Assembly (NCBI GenBank): GCA_026874595.1 | Contig: CM049306.1 | Span: 65,232,019 to 65,296,018 of the forward strand | Direction of reading: 5' to 3' | DNA from: Sipunculus nudus | Lineage: Eukaryota; Annelida; Sipuncula; Golfingiida; Sipunculidae | DNA length: 64,000 bases | Shown here: piece after piece, positions 24,750-36,135 of the stretch | Position numbering within the stretch: the stretch's first letter is position 1 | How the letters are laid out: every line of letters starts with the position of its first letter | Translations under genes and position numbers: made by a program | Notes under the pieces: model-generated | What the model was told of the DNA's origin: nothing | The model's database searches: none | Seen by the model: the letters and a program-made list of their open reading frames with translations, nothing else

Positions 24750-25290
24750 TTTCCGGCAAGCGCGTGACCTCTGGTCATCTAGTTTGTTTGTTTGTTTGTT
24801 TGTTTGTTTGTTTGTCTGTGGACTCTCTACAGGCCACACTTTTGCAGCAATTGCTTTCAAACTTACACAGCTTGTTAATAATAAAAAATCCAGGAAGCCT
24901 ATTGTTTTTGGCCAATATAGGTTAAAGGTCAAGGTCAAGGTCATCAAAAGTATACAAAACGGTTTTTTCTTCATATCTTTGTTACTGTTAGAGGTATCTT
25001 CTTCAAACATAGCTCATTTTAAACGTCATTCATAGGCCTTTCTTCTGGTGTGTAGCTCTTTCAAATTTGCCGTAACCATGGTTACGCATTTTGGGGAAAA
25101 AGTCATGATATTCTGAAATAAGGGGTCTTATTTTTCTAACTTTGTCAGTTTTAAAGCTAGAGAGGTCTAGTTTTTTGCATCAGGTAGCATTTAACAAGTA
25201 CTGCAAGATTTTATTAAAAGTCTCGCGATATCTCGTACAATATCTCGTCAAACGAGATATTTCGAGATTTCAGTAATCTTGCCCTGGAGG
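24750..25290 (+). repeat. Second copy of the long GGTCA/CCATGG/CTCG module
   Basis: Same order as at 22.56-23.20 kb, and highly similar to it. It begins TTCCGGCAAGCGCGTGACCT, then (GTTT)n at 24783-24814, a GGTCA string near 24930, GTAACCATGGTTAC near 25072 and TCTCGTCAAACGAGA near 25244. The spacing of about 2.09 kb between the two copies means the long module plus its 330-bp modules was duplicated as one higher-order unit. Confidence 0.85.
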
Positions 25291-26540
25291 TCACAGTTTT
25301 CCAGAAATCTTTTTGAAACTGACATATCGTAAGTCCTAGACTATTATCTCGAAATTGTTTTTCCATTTTTGGCATGCAGCCGCTAGATGACGCTGTATGC
25401 AAACCTCCCCAACATATCATGTTTTGGCCATATCTACAAAACTGTGAGCCTCAATTACATAAACTATAGCTTATTTTCTTTCTCTGAGTCTTTTCAAAAT
25501 CCTGGTGGAGTCCTTTTGACTCAATCTTGAGTCACTTTGTCAGTGTGTCCGTCTCTTTCTCAGTTGTCCTCAAATTCGCCTGCTTATCGGTTCTTGTGTC
25601 TCATATATAGGATTCTACAGGCCACAGTTTTGAAAGAATCCTTTTAAAACTATTAAATCTTATGTCTTACACTAATATCTCGAAACCGATTTTTCATTTT
25701 CCAGAATTGGCCGCTAGGGGGCGGTGCACTCAAACTTGCACAACATATCATTTTTTGGCCATATCTCCAAAACTATAAACCTCATTTACATAAACTATAG
25801 CTTATTTTCTTCCTCTGGGTCTTTCCAAAAACCTGATGTATTCATTTGGTCTCAATCTTGAGTCACTTTGTCTGTGTGTCCGTCTGTTTCTCAGTTGTCC
25901 TCAAATTCGCTTCCTTGCCGGTTCTTGCGTCTCCCATTTAGCATTCTACAGGCCACAGTTTTGAAAGAATCCTTTTAAAACTATTACATCTTATATCTTA
26001 CACTAATATCTCGAAACATGTTTTTCATTTTCCAGATTTGGCCGCTAGGGGGCGGTGCACTGAAACTTGCACAACATATCATTTTTTGGCCATATCTCCA
26101 AAACTATTAACTTCATTTACATAAACTATAGCTTATTATCTTCCTCTGAGGTTTCTTTATAACATGATCAAGTCATCTGTTCTCAATCTTGGGTCAGTTT
26201 GTCAGTATGTTTGTCTGTTTGTCAGTTGTCCTCAATTTTGTCTGCTTCCTGGTTCTTGCGTCTCATATGTAGCATTCTACTGGCCACAGTTTTGCAGGAA
26301 TCGTTTTGTAAATTACACTTGTCATATATCGTGATGATATCTGAAAGTCCTATGTTTATTATTCAAATAAGTCAAAGGTCAAGTTCAAGGTGATCAAAAT
26401 ATTTCAAAATCTTATTTTCTTTAGAACTTTGTTAATATTGGTTCTTTCTTCACTAACTATGGATTATTTTCTTTCACTTTGACACTGCTCGTTCATCTGA
26501 CTAACTTTACATCATTTCCGGCAAGCGCGTGACCTCAGGT
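25291..26540 (+). repeat. Tandem ~330-bp modules, plus orientation, ending at a junction hairpin
   Basis: CTCF-like cores at about 25380 (decayed, CCGCTAGATGACGCTG), 25711 and 26042 (both CCGCTAGGGGGCGGTG). The arrangement parallels 23.2-24.75 kb, including the GTCAAAGGTCAAG string near 26370. It stops at TTCCGGCAAGCGCGTGACCT and CATCTAG (26517-26547), after which a different repeat begins. No coding content. Confidence 0.85.
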
Positions 26541-27690
26541 CATCTAGTTTATTTTTTTTTCTAACTGCATTTGCTTAGATTTTATAGGGAAAAGGCTAAA
26601 AAAGCTTTAACAATCTTCTTCTCCGAAACTGTCCAGCCAAATAGTCCAATATTTCACAGAAATGATCCCTAGAACAATCTTTATCAAGTTTGTTCGAATG
26701 GTTCCAGTTCGGAGATTTTTGGCCGAGATACAGGAGGTTGAATTTTGTTAATTGTGCAAAAAAAGCATATTAAAATTTAAATCTCAGAAACGGCTGTAGC
26801 TATCATCACCATATTTTTTGCCAATGTTGGTCACAAAGGTCATATCTGAAATTGAGGTATTGGTGGCGCCACCTGCATCTGCCTTTTTTGTACAGGGTCA
26901 TCAGTGCCTGTATCTGAGGGCTACAAAAAACTTCTCTGAAATCATATGGCCAAAATGTTTAATATCGCACAGAAATGATCCTAGGTTAGTGCTTCCTGAA
27001 GTTTGTTCAAATGGTCTCTTTTCAGTGACTTTTGGCTAAGTTATGGGAAGCTGAATTTAGTCATATGCCATAACAGCCCATTTTAGCTCAGTGGCTACAA
27101 AGATCTTCTTCTCAAAAACCACTGGGCCAAATTCTTAAATCTAACACATTAATTATCCTCAGATGTTGATAATTCAAGTTTGTTCAAATGGTTTTGGTTC
27201 AGTGCTTTTTGGCTGAGTTACGGGAAGCTGAACTTAGCCAGTTTCCTGTATCGTCCTATATGAGTTATAAACCTGTGAAACATTTTTCGACTGATGCCAC
27301 TGAAGCCAGTTTGTTAAATATTTTACAAGAATAATTCCTACAATAATTCTTATAATAATTGTCATTAATGGTTCCACATGAATGATTTTTGGCTGAATTA
27401 TGGAGATTAAATTGAGTCATTTTACCATATATGTTAGCTGTGTGATGCTGTTACATCTAGCCTGGCACCAGTTTATCAGCATCTATTACATCATACCACT
27501 AGACATTTAGATTTTAGGTTATCTTTGGTTAATATAACAAGAAAGTTTTTTAAAAGCTTTTAAAAAATTTAGATTTTTTTTATTGGTATCCCTACTCAAC
27601 TTAATTCAAGAATTTGCCATCAATGAGATATATCCGTATTTTAATTTTGCATTCAGTATGCATCCGTAATAATTTTTCATATATTCCTGA
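26541..27690 (+). repeat. ~177-bp-period repeat module, plus orientation
   Basis: Contains two to three diverged units with the words TTTGTTCRAATGGTT, TTTTTGGCYGAGTTA, GGGAAGCTGAA and CACAGAAATGATCC, plus GGTGGCGCCACCTGCATCTG near 26867. The same words occur in reverse complement at about 39.96-41.64 kb, including the tail AAAAGCTTTTAAAAAA (here near 27553). The style matches repeats I remember from bivalve genomes. The last ~110 bases before the next element are AT-rich with nothing recognised. The 73-codon frame at 26818 follows from the repeat and is not credible. Confidence 0.75.
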
Positions 27691-27699
27691 TTTCTTTTT

Positions 27700-30003
27700 A
27701 GCTCAGCTGACTATAAGTCATCTGAGCTATAGTCGTGGTCCATTGTCCGTCGTCCGTCCGTCCGTCCGTAGATGTGGCACGTTTTGAAACCGTAAGACCT
27801 AGGAATCCAAAATTCGGCATAATGTTAGATGTTCCCAAGATCTCCTACCAAGCCGAAAACTGGGTCTTTGCGACTTCGTTTCTTTTAGAAATTAAGGAAA
27901 AACCTCAATTTTTTATTAAAAACCTATTTTTACACTTCAGGACTGCCTTATATCAAAACCACTCATCTGTTTTTCCTCATATTTACCATAATTATTCCTC
28001 TATATAGTTCCTATGTACATGCAGAAATTATGTCTGTATTATGTAAATTTAAAAAGTTATGGGCCCAAACATAATGCATTGTTTAAAAAATCAGAAAAGA
28101 TATTTGATCACTTAACACAAAATATGTTAAAGCTATAAACTTTTTTCCAGTAATATAACCTTAATTAATCAAAATTAAATTGTATACCCAAAATTAGATC
28201 AAAATCTTTTAAATTTTTTAAAATATTAACAAAAATAAAAAATTGGTACCTTAAATTTTGCCCAACTTTGACCATGGCACGTTTTTTTCCTGTAAGTACT
28301 GTGGATTTAATTTTCACAGCATTTTTTTTTTTTAGCATTTTGTCTGTAAACACCAAAAATTTGAAACAAGTTGATCAAAAACTGATGGTTTTCAAGCACC
28401 ATGTAACATATTGTTTACATCAGGCTAGTGTCATGCAGTTTGCAAGTGCTCAGCTCCCCAGTTTCAGCTCTCAGTTCCTAAAATTTGGCATGCAATAAGA
28501 TGTCTCAAAAATCCCCTACCATGCCAAGAATTTGGTCACTAGGACTTAATACCTTCGAGATATTAATGAAAAACTTCATTTTTCCATTAAAAACCCATTG
28601 TTACACTTCAAGACTGCCTAATATCAAAACCACTGATCTGACTTTAATCATATATAATATACATATTTTTCTATACATTCTCTTTGCACATGCCAGAAAT
28701 GATGTCAGTATTGCGTAATTATTTTAAGTTATGGGCCTAAACATAATGCACTTTGAAAACAATCAAGAAATATATTTACTCCCTTAACAAGAGGATTGTT
28801 GAAGCTAGAGATTTTTTGTCAGGGATGTAACATTATTTAATCAAGATTCAATTGAATACCCAAAATTAGTTCTGAATTTTTCAAATTTTATAAGTTATTA
28901 GTATAAATATAAAAATAGTACCTTAAATTTTGCCCAACTTTGACCATGGCATGTTTGTTTCCTGTGAGCACTGTTGATATAATTTTCATATCATGCACAC
29001 ATAAAGATTTCAGCTTTTTAGTTTAAAAAGCTGAAAGAAATTGGCCAAAAATTGTAGCTTTTATTAATGTTTTTATGAGACCATGTCACACCTTGGCTCT
29101 CTGTAGCAGCTCTTGAGTCACCTGTATGTTGACCTTGTTGAACTTTCAGCAAATTATGCATGCTTGAGGCGAGGCATAAACGTAAATCATATTATTCATT
29201 ACTAATCATTGGGGATCATATGAAGGAAATTAATTATAGACAAATATGCAGTTGATAATATTATTATCTAGATTCCTACTGTGTCTATAGTTAGTACATT
29301 GATGTGAAATTAGTCCAAAATGAATATATTACATTTTTTTAAATATAAATAAAAGCCATAAAACCAGGTACTTATGATCATTATTTAAATGTGTGAATTT
29401 TGTATATTCTGGATTCTCAACATCATTGTTTGGTTAAAACTGAATAAATACCAGACATGGTCGAATACTTTGCAAATGTATTTGTATACGAATATAAATA
29501 TGTATTCCATATAAAATTGTTTGCATAATAATTGGAATTCAGGTAAAAATGAAAGTTTTAGAATACCAATGCAAATACTTTCAAAATGTATTCATGAAAG
29601 CATTCATGAATATATTATATAATATTATTTTAATAATCATTTCAGTTATATTTTATTTTAAAAATTCATATAATTCTCTTATTATTTTTAATAAAACAAA
29701 TTTTGCACAATATTTTTATTAAATTTTAATTAATAGTAAAACTCATATAATATGTGCTGCTTATCAATTATATGGCCAAGTAATAATCTTTGTGACAATA
29801 GCACTCCATTTGTTTATAAATAAATGAAATCAATCGTCTTCCCTGTCTCCAAAGATACTATCAAAATCAAACATTAGCTAAACTCCAACAACTCATAATA
29901 CAGCTTATTTTTATTACCACACAAAACCAGCATGTGCCTCATTTCCAAATTATATTTTTTTATCATATATAACAGCTGAGCACCGTGACCCATGGGTCCC
30001 TTG
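27700..30003 (+). mobile_element. Hairpin-ended non-autonomous element, copy 2 (full, dimeric)
   Basis: The left end is a near-perfect 29-base inverted repeat, AGCTCAGCTGACT / AGTCATCTGAGCT around ATA, followed by a GTCC tract. The right end is CAGCTGAGCACC then the palindrome GACCCATGGGTC and CCTTG. The interior is a tandem dimer: TTTGACCATGGCAYGTTT occurs at about 28268 and 28942, about 672 apart. The A+T-rich right third has no ORF. Against copy 3 it lacks about 290 bp near 29172. The right end abuts the Gypsy integrase fragment, so the insertion probably truncated it. It encodes no recognisable protein. A Helitron-like or MITE-like mode is possible but unproven. Confidence 0.8.
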
Positions 30004-30006
30004 TTT

Positions 30007-30346
30007 ATACCTAAATGGCCAGACAAAGGATCCTCATGTGCCATGCTTAGAATTTCATTGCGAAAGCTTTTTGGCATTCATATTAGCTGTGTGATGGCCC
30101 ACTCAGCGCATACATCAGGTGGTCGCCATTTACGCATAAGCACTCCATTTTTATTATAGAAACAAACTGGGTTCTGTGACAGTTCATCTTTAGAAACTGC
30201 CCTGGGAAACAAACATGAAATATCAGGGTCCTTATGCTGTTCCGCGATAAGTTCTGACCTTTAGAATCCTGCATCCTGTACGGGCGAGTCATAAGACGAG
30301 TCACAAGTGACTCCCAGAGTGTTATTATGTGGACCATTATCCTCAT
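30007..30346 (-). pseudogene. Ty3/Gypsy integrase N-terminal fragment (pre-integrase plus half zinc finger)
   Basis: Minus-strand reading gives a stretch resembling the linker before Gypsy integrase (a NGVLMRKW-type motif) and then SLAHDxPLxGHLG-like sequence, which provides the two histidines of the HHCC zinc finger. Both parts are in the same frame, separated by one stop codon. The two cysteines and the whole catalytic core are missing, because the hairpin-ended element begins at 30003. No reverse transcriptase or RNase H lies between this fragment and the protease upstream, so an internal deletion has also occurred. It cannot encode a working enzyme. Assignment to Ty3/Gypsy comes from motif recognition. 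Confidence 0.75.
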
Positions 30347-30359
30347 GTGGGTTTTTTCT

Positions 30360-30785
30360 TGGCCATAGATCTAGTTACAGCACATGAAGGATACAAACCA
30401 GGAATTCCCTGACTTTCAGGATCAGTGTCCTGATCAAGTGACGGCTTTACTGTCACTATTGGTACAGACTATACTTTGTCACCTGCAACATCATTTCCTA
30501 GTAGCAACTGAATTCCCTTAAAGGGTAAAGTAGTTCTGATGCCCGCAGTAATATTCCCAGAAATCAAATCTGACTTTAAATGGATACTGTGAAGCGGAAC
30601 TGAAGTGTGCTTTTCTGAAAACACACCATTAACAAGTGCATGTGCACCAGTAAAAGACCTATTAGAAATGGCAAAGGGTTTACTAACATGAGAGTCTGGC
30701 CTGAACCAGTGTCCCTCAAAACTCTAATAGGGGAAGAGTCTGAAAAATCACTTGAAAGTGATACAAAACCATCACGTATGAATGT
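30360..30785 (-). pseudogene. Ty3/Gypsy aspartic protease region, frameshifted
   Basis: Reading the minus strand, an RDTGSGQ active-site motif (DTG codons at 30705-30713) is followed, after a one-base frame change near 30690, by a segment ending in LLLGNDVAGDKV. Such a tail is typical of the protease of vertebrate and mollusc Gypsy elements. A stop codon follows at once, and the same frame then shows CAVTRSMAKK, the usual linker towards reverse transcriptase. Frameshift plus stop mark it as dead. It lies directly downstream of the acidic ORF and upstream of the integrase fragment. Confidence 0.7.
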
Positions 30786-31172
30786 CTAAAACAACTCCGT
30801 TTCAGAGTCATGAGAGGAATCTACTACCTCAGTTTCATCAAAGAAAGAACTGACATTGACAGTGTCAGTCATAAACTCTTTTTCAGAGTCCTTATAGGAA
30901 TCTACATCTTTTTTACAATCAAACTCCTCATGGGAGTCAACAGACGAACTTTCCTCAGCAGAAACAAACTTCTGTTTGTCATAAGAGGACCCGGCCTCAT
31001 TTGAAGTACTATCGCAAGAGTCAAAAAAGGACTTAGCCTTCTTTAAAGGATACTCCTCGCTGGAATCTTGAAAGGACCTAGCCTTATTTAATTCCTCACA
31101 GGAATCAACTGAGGTTTTTACCCCGCAAGCTACGGATCCAGACGGCACTAAATTCTCAAAACTCTTAAGCAT
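30786..31172 (-). CDS. Acidic Ser-rich 128-aa ORF in the gag position of the Gypsy remnant
   Basis: An open frame of 128 codons starts at an ATG that overlaps the primer-binding site and stops just before the protease region. The product is rich in Ser, Asp and Glu, with loosely repeated DS.EE and KK/KA.SF patterns every 15-20 residues. It shows no CCHC zinc knuckle and no recognisable Gag fold. Intact Gypsy elements normally carry several hundred codons of gag here, so this may be a linker left after deletion of gag, or element-specific sequence. The start codon directly after the primer site supports a rearranged leader. Expression is doubtful, and I cannot assign a function. Confidence 0.35.
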   Translation of the reverse strand: MLKSFENLVPSGSVACGVKTSVDSCEELNKARSFQDSSEEYPLKKAKSFFDSCDSTSNEAGSSYDKQKFVSAEESSSVDSHEEFDCKKDVDSYKDSEKEFMTDTVNVSSFFDETEVVDSSHDSETELF

Positions 31173-31188
31173 CCCGGAGGAGCCCCCG
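31171..31188 (-). other. Primer-binding site resembling tRNA-Pro type
   Basis: On the minus strand the sequence CGGGGGCTCCTCCGGGAT lies six bases inside the LTR end. It matches the well-known tRNA-Pro primer site TGGGGGCTCGTCCGGGAT at 16 of 18 positions. Position and sequence together fix the orientation of the element and identify the adjoining repeat as its 5' LTR. Confidence 0.7.
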
Positions 31189-31194
31189 ATTTTA

Positions 31195-32018
31195 TGTTAC
31201 GGAACCTAATATCAACAGATCACGTTTGCGTGATGAACATAAATTTGGTCAAGGAGATAAAAAAATCAGATTCTGTAACACTAGGCAGCGTGAAATGTAT
31301 AGGGGAATGAATAAAGAAGTCAGTGGGTTTTTTTTTTTACAAATAACTATATTTTTTTATAAAAACAACCCTAACATTACAATACACTATATCAATACAA
31401 TTACACAGTATAACAGCAGTATAACAACAAATCAATACAATCACACAGTAAAATAAACAAAGTGCACAGTACCTGCATACCACCATTGTCCCAGCGATAA
31501 GTCCTTTAAAATGTATAAGTCGGACGAACAGTTCACACAAATTCTCTCGGAGAATAACAGTCCAATGAAAAGCTCTTGTAACAATCCCGAAAGTAAACTG
31601 AAGACCAAATAAGATTCGTTACAAATCCAGAAGAAAATCTGAAGAAAATCTATAATTGCCGCACAAATCGGAATAGGTCCAACAGACTGACATACACGCT
31701 TCTGTGTCCGCTGGAATTTTCTCTCACCTCTCTCTCGGCTCTATTAACACAGCCCCAATTTATAACCTTTCATCCGAAAACTCTACAAAGTTCCCTTTCA
31801 CGCCCAATCGAAAAGAATAACCGTGCACAGACGCGAGCATTCAAGATAGGCACGGCAGCGAGCTCTTACACTCCGCGAGAGTTCGACCAGTACGGATTAA
31901 ACTGAGAGTGCCACACCCGGCCAGGCGTGGCCGCTTCGACACGAGTTACGCCCGTGTCGCACAATAAAAAAGACACCTGTAAGACTTGTACACACAATAA
32001 AAAGGGGCACCTGTAACA
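31195..32018 (-). mobile_element. 5' LTR of the Gypsy remnant
   Basis: The minus strand starts TGTTACAGGTGCCC and ends GGTTCCGTAACA, giving the TGTTAC...GTAACA termini expected of an LTR of 824 bp. A primer-binding site follows its 3' end. The middle is unusually rich in CG steps and short GC words, against AT-rich surroundings. No matching 3' LTR is present; the other side of the element is lost at the hairpin-ended insertion near 30003. Frames within it (for example near 31337 and 31897) are not genes. Confidence 0.75.
31759..31764 (-). promoter_or_regulatory. TATA box of the LTR
   Basis: TATAAA on the minus strand within GGTTATAAATTGGGGC, about 255 bases from the LTR start. It is a plausible U3 core promoter; no start site can be read. 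Confidence 0.4.
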
Positions 32019-32029
32019 ATATATATATA

Positions 32030-32929
32030 CAGTGAAACCTCGTTGTGTCGAACTCGGTTAAGTCGAATTCCCGTGTGTGTCGAAGTCGAACGTGGGGTCC
32101 CTGCAAAAAATAGTTAAAACCATACTAATTTAACTCCGCTTGTGTCGAAGTCGGATGTGTCGAAAAAGCGAATGTGTCGAGGTGTTTTGTTGGTCCCCAG
32201 CTAATATTTCTATCGTTTAACTAGAAGTCATGATTGGATAACAGTTGTGCAGGGCCGTGATGACCAGTCATAAATACCGACCAGGCGCTCACTCATCAAG
32301 CGCGATGGCTCTGTCGACTCAAGGTCATGCTGCTTTAATGTTTGGACACCAATTGTGCAAGGTCCAACAATCATACCCTGTCCGCGATGACTAGTTACAC
32401 AATTAATACTGGCAAGGATCTTATTCATCACGCGCGTTGGCTGACAATCTAGTCGGTTGTTTACTTGTTTGGCCGATTAGTCACTCGTGAACATGCCTTT
32501 CTTCTCTCGCCGACAAAGCATTAATGAGAAATTATTGATAAACCAAACATTATCCAATCCTTACCCTTAATGTGTCTAGGATAAAGTTGAATTGAAAATA
32601 ATGTGAGCCAATCATTTATTGATTTGGGTTCTTTTATACACGTACATGTATGTGCTCTTATTTCACTTTCTTGATTAACCTAATCCTAATTTTGGTGGTA
32701 CTTATGTGTTTTTTATTATTAATATAAAAATGTATATAAAATTTGTGTTGTTCTTTCTTGAAAACATTGTGAGAACTATATGATATAGGCCCTGTTCATA
32801 TGCAGGATCTATCGATTATAATCGAGGCTGAAGAAGGTTGAATATAATGAACATCGGTTGTCTGGAACTCCGGTTGTGTCGAAGTAAATTCACCAGTCCC
32901 TTCGACTTCGACACAATGAGGTTTCACTG
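32030..32929. mobile_element. pogo/Tigger-like MITE with terminal inverted repeats and TA target duplication
   Basis: The left end CAGTGAAACCTCGTTGTGTC and the reverse complement of the right end CAGTGAAACCTCATTGTGTC agree at all but one of these 20 positions, and the match continues (CGAA.TCG). Both ends are flanked by TA (32028-32029 and 32930-32931). The CAGTGRAACCTCG terminus is characteristic of pogo/Tigger members of the Tc1/mariner superfamily. The 900-bp interior holds degenerate repeats of the end (GTGTCGAAGTCG) but no transposase. It is inserted in the AT-rich DNA just beyond the LTR. Confidence 0.9.
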
Positions 32930-33021
32930 TATATATATATATTCTAACCATTCACCTGATGATCGGGTCGCATCCCGTGAAACAGACTGTTGTGAATTAA
33001 CTTTGTTGTTTTTCTTCAGAG

Positions 33022-33083
<62 letters not shown>

Positions 33084-33430
33084 TCTTCTTATTTCAGGTA
33101 GGTATGTAGAACTCAACTAATCTTTTAATCTGCACTCTTCCGCTCCACATACTGAACACAATGAAAGCAAGTCATAAATATTTAATTGACAATTTATTGA
33201 AATACATATTACAATAGAATCAGCAAACAACAAATATATATGAAAACATACAGAGTAACATGCTTTTAACACCCGACATGTCGAACCAGTGCACATAAAG
33301 CAGATAATAGAGGTAAGATATATATATATACATTGCATCTTTTACATGGATGTACAGTATTGTAAAAATGGGTTGATTTGAAAATAAAATATATACGTAA
33401 TACATAAAGAAGTTCCCGTACACTGTTTTT
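32930..33430. other. AT-rich intergenic DNA with a possible LINE-type 3' hairpin; no gene
   Basis: CACCTGATGATCGGGTCGCATCCCGTGAAACA at 32951-32983 region has a CGGG/CCCG stem and the CCTGATGA...GAAAC frame that I associate with 3' tails of some retroposons, but no coding part accompanies it. After the AT microsatellite nothing is recognised up to the next element. Short frames in both strands come from low-complexity sequence. Confidence 0.35.
33022..33083. repeat. (AT)n microsatellite
   Basis: About 62 bases of alternating T and A with one interruption near 33071. Confidence 0.97.
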
Positions 33431-36043
33431 AGCTCAGCTGACTATAAGTCATCTGAGCTATAGTCGTGGTCCATTGTCCGTCGTCCGTCCGTCTGTCCGT
33501 CCGTCCGTCCGTCCGTCCGTAGATGTGGCACGTTTTGAAACCGTAAGACCTAGGAATCCAAAATTCGGCATAATGTTAGATGTCCCCAAGATCTCCTACC
33601 AAGCCGAAAACTGGGTCTTCTCGACTTCGTTCCTTTGAGAAATTAAGGAAAAACCTTAATTTTTTATTAAAAACCTATTTACACACTTCAGGACTGCCTA
33701 ATATCAAAACCACTCATCCGTTTTTCCTCATATTTACCATAAATATTCCTCTATATAGTTCCTATGTACATTCAAGAAATTATGTCTGTATTATATAATT
33801 TAAAAAAGTTATGGACCCAAACATAATGCATTTTGTAAAAAATCAGGAAAGATATTTGATCACTTAACACAAAACATGTTAAAGCTATGGACCTTTTTTC
33901 CAGTAATATAACTTTAATTAATCAAAATTAAATTGTATACCCAAAATTAGATGAAAATCTTTTAAATTTTTTAAAATATTAATAAAAATAAAAAATTGGT
34001 ACCTTAAATTTTGGCCAACTTTGACCATGGCACGTTTTTTTCCTGTAAGTACTGTGGATTGTATTTTCACAGCATGTTTTTGTTAGCTTTTCAACTGTTA
34101 ACACCAAATTGAAACCAGTTGATCAAACACTGTAGATTTTATTCAAGTTTTCAAGCACCATGTAACAATGTTTACATCAAGCTAGAGTTATGCAGTTTGC
34201 AAGAGCTCAGCTCCCCAGCTTCAGCTCTTAGTTCCTTAAATTCGGCATACAGTTAGATGTCTCCAAAATCCCCTACCATGCCAAGAATTTGGTCACTAGG
34301 ACTTAATACCTTCAAGATATTAATGAAAAACTTCATTTTTCATTAAAAACCCATTGTTACACTTCAAGACTGCCTAATATCAAAACCACTGATCTAACTT
34401 TGGTCATAAATAATATACATATTTTTCATTCTCTATGCACTTGCCAGAATGTCAGTATTGCATAATTGTGTTAAGTTATGGGCCCAAACATAATGCACTT
34501 TGTAAAAAATCAAGAAATATATTTACTCCCTTAACAAGGGGATTGCTGAAGATAGAGATTTTTTGTCAGGGATGTAACATTATTTAATCAAGATTTAATT
34601 GAATACCCAAAATTAGTTCTGAATTTTTCAAATTTTATAAGTTATTAGTATTAATGTAAAATTAGTAACTTAAATTTTGCCCAACTTTGACCATGGCACG
34701 TTTGTTTCCTGTGAGCATTGTTGATATAATTTTCATATCATGCACACATAAGGATTTCAGCTTTTAAGTTTAGAAAGCTGAAAGAAATTGGCCAAAAATT
34801 GTAGCTTTTATTAATGTTTTTATGAGACCCTGTCAGACTTTGGCTCTCTCCAGCCCCTCTTGAGTCACCTGTATATTGACCTTGTTGAACTTTCAGCAAA
34901 TTATGCATGCTTGAGGCGAGGCATACACGGGAATCCAGGCAGCTTATGGCCAGCCACAGTTGATCCAGGTGTCCAACCCAACTCATCTAGTAGTTTTAAC
35001 CAACTACATGACAATAAACAATAAATTAATAAATTTTTATTGGTTTTTAATAAAAAATTAAAGAAAAATAGAAAAGGAATTTGTTAGTTCATAATAACAG
35101 GAAATTAACTTGCAGTTACTGATGATATAAGAATCTTGTATCGATGGATAGAATGTCACGTATTCCAAATAACACCATGCAGTATGGTATTTTTCAGTTC
35201 AATTTTAATGATAAAGAAGTAAATCATATCATTCATTACTAATCATTAGGGATCATATGAAGGAAATTAATGATAGACAAATATGCAGTTGATAATATTA
35301 ATCTAGATTCCTACTGTGTCTAGTGTTTACATTGATGTGAAATTAGTCCAAAATGAATTTATTACAGTTATTTTTTTATATAAATAAAAGCCATAAAACC
35401 AGGTACTTATGATCATTATTTAAATGTGTGAATTTTGTATATTCTGGATTCTCAACATCATTGTTTAGTGAAAACTGAATAAACACCAGACATGGTGCGA
35501 ATACTTTGTAATTGTATTTAAATACGAATATGATTATGTACTCCATTATAAAATTTCTTGCATAAAGAATGGGAATTCAGGTAAAAATGAAAGTATATGA
35601 ATACCAGTGCAAATACTTTCAAAATGTAATCATGAATGCATTCATGAATATATTCTTAATATTATTTTAATAATCATTTCAGTTATATTTCATTTTAAAA
35701 AATCACATGATTCTCTTATTATTTTTAATAAAAATTATATTTGGGACAATATTTGTAATTTTTTTTATTTAATAATTAAACCCTTATATTATATATTCTG
35801 CTTATAAGTTATATGGCCAAGTCACAATCTGTGTGACAATAGTACTCCATTTGTTAATAAAATAAATGAAATCAATCCTCTTCCCTGTCTCCAACGGTAC
35901 TATCAAAATCATACATAAGCTAAACAACAACAACTCATAATACAGCTTATATTTATTACCACACAAAACCAGCATGTGCCTCATTTCTAAATAATATTTT
36001 TATCATATATATCAGCTGAGCGTCGTGACCCATAGGTCCCTTG
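33431..36043 (+). mobile_element. Hairpin-ended non-autonomous element, copy 3 (longest)
   Basis: Same 29-base terminal inverted repeat, longer GTCC tract (33477-33522), internal dimer (TTTGACCATGGCACGTTT at about 34019 and 34689) and CAGCTGAGCGTCGTGACCCA...GGTCCCTTG end as copy 2. It keeps about 290 bp (around 34930-35220) that copy 2 lacks. Identity with copy 2 over the right third is high, judged above 90% by eye. Flanks are TTTTT on the left and TTTTTATC on the right, again T-rich. No transposase or other convincing ORF. Confidence 0.8.
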
Positions 36044-36069
36044 TTTTTATCTTCCGACGAATTTCAGCC

Positions 36070-36135
<66 letters not shown>

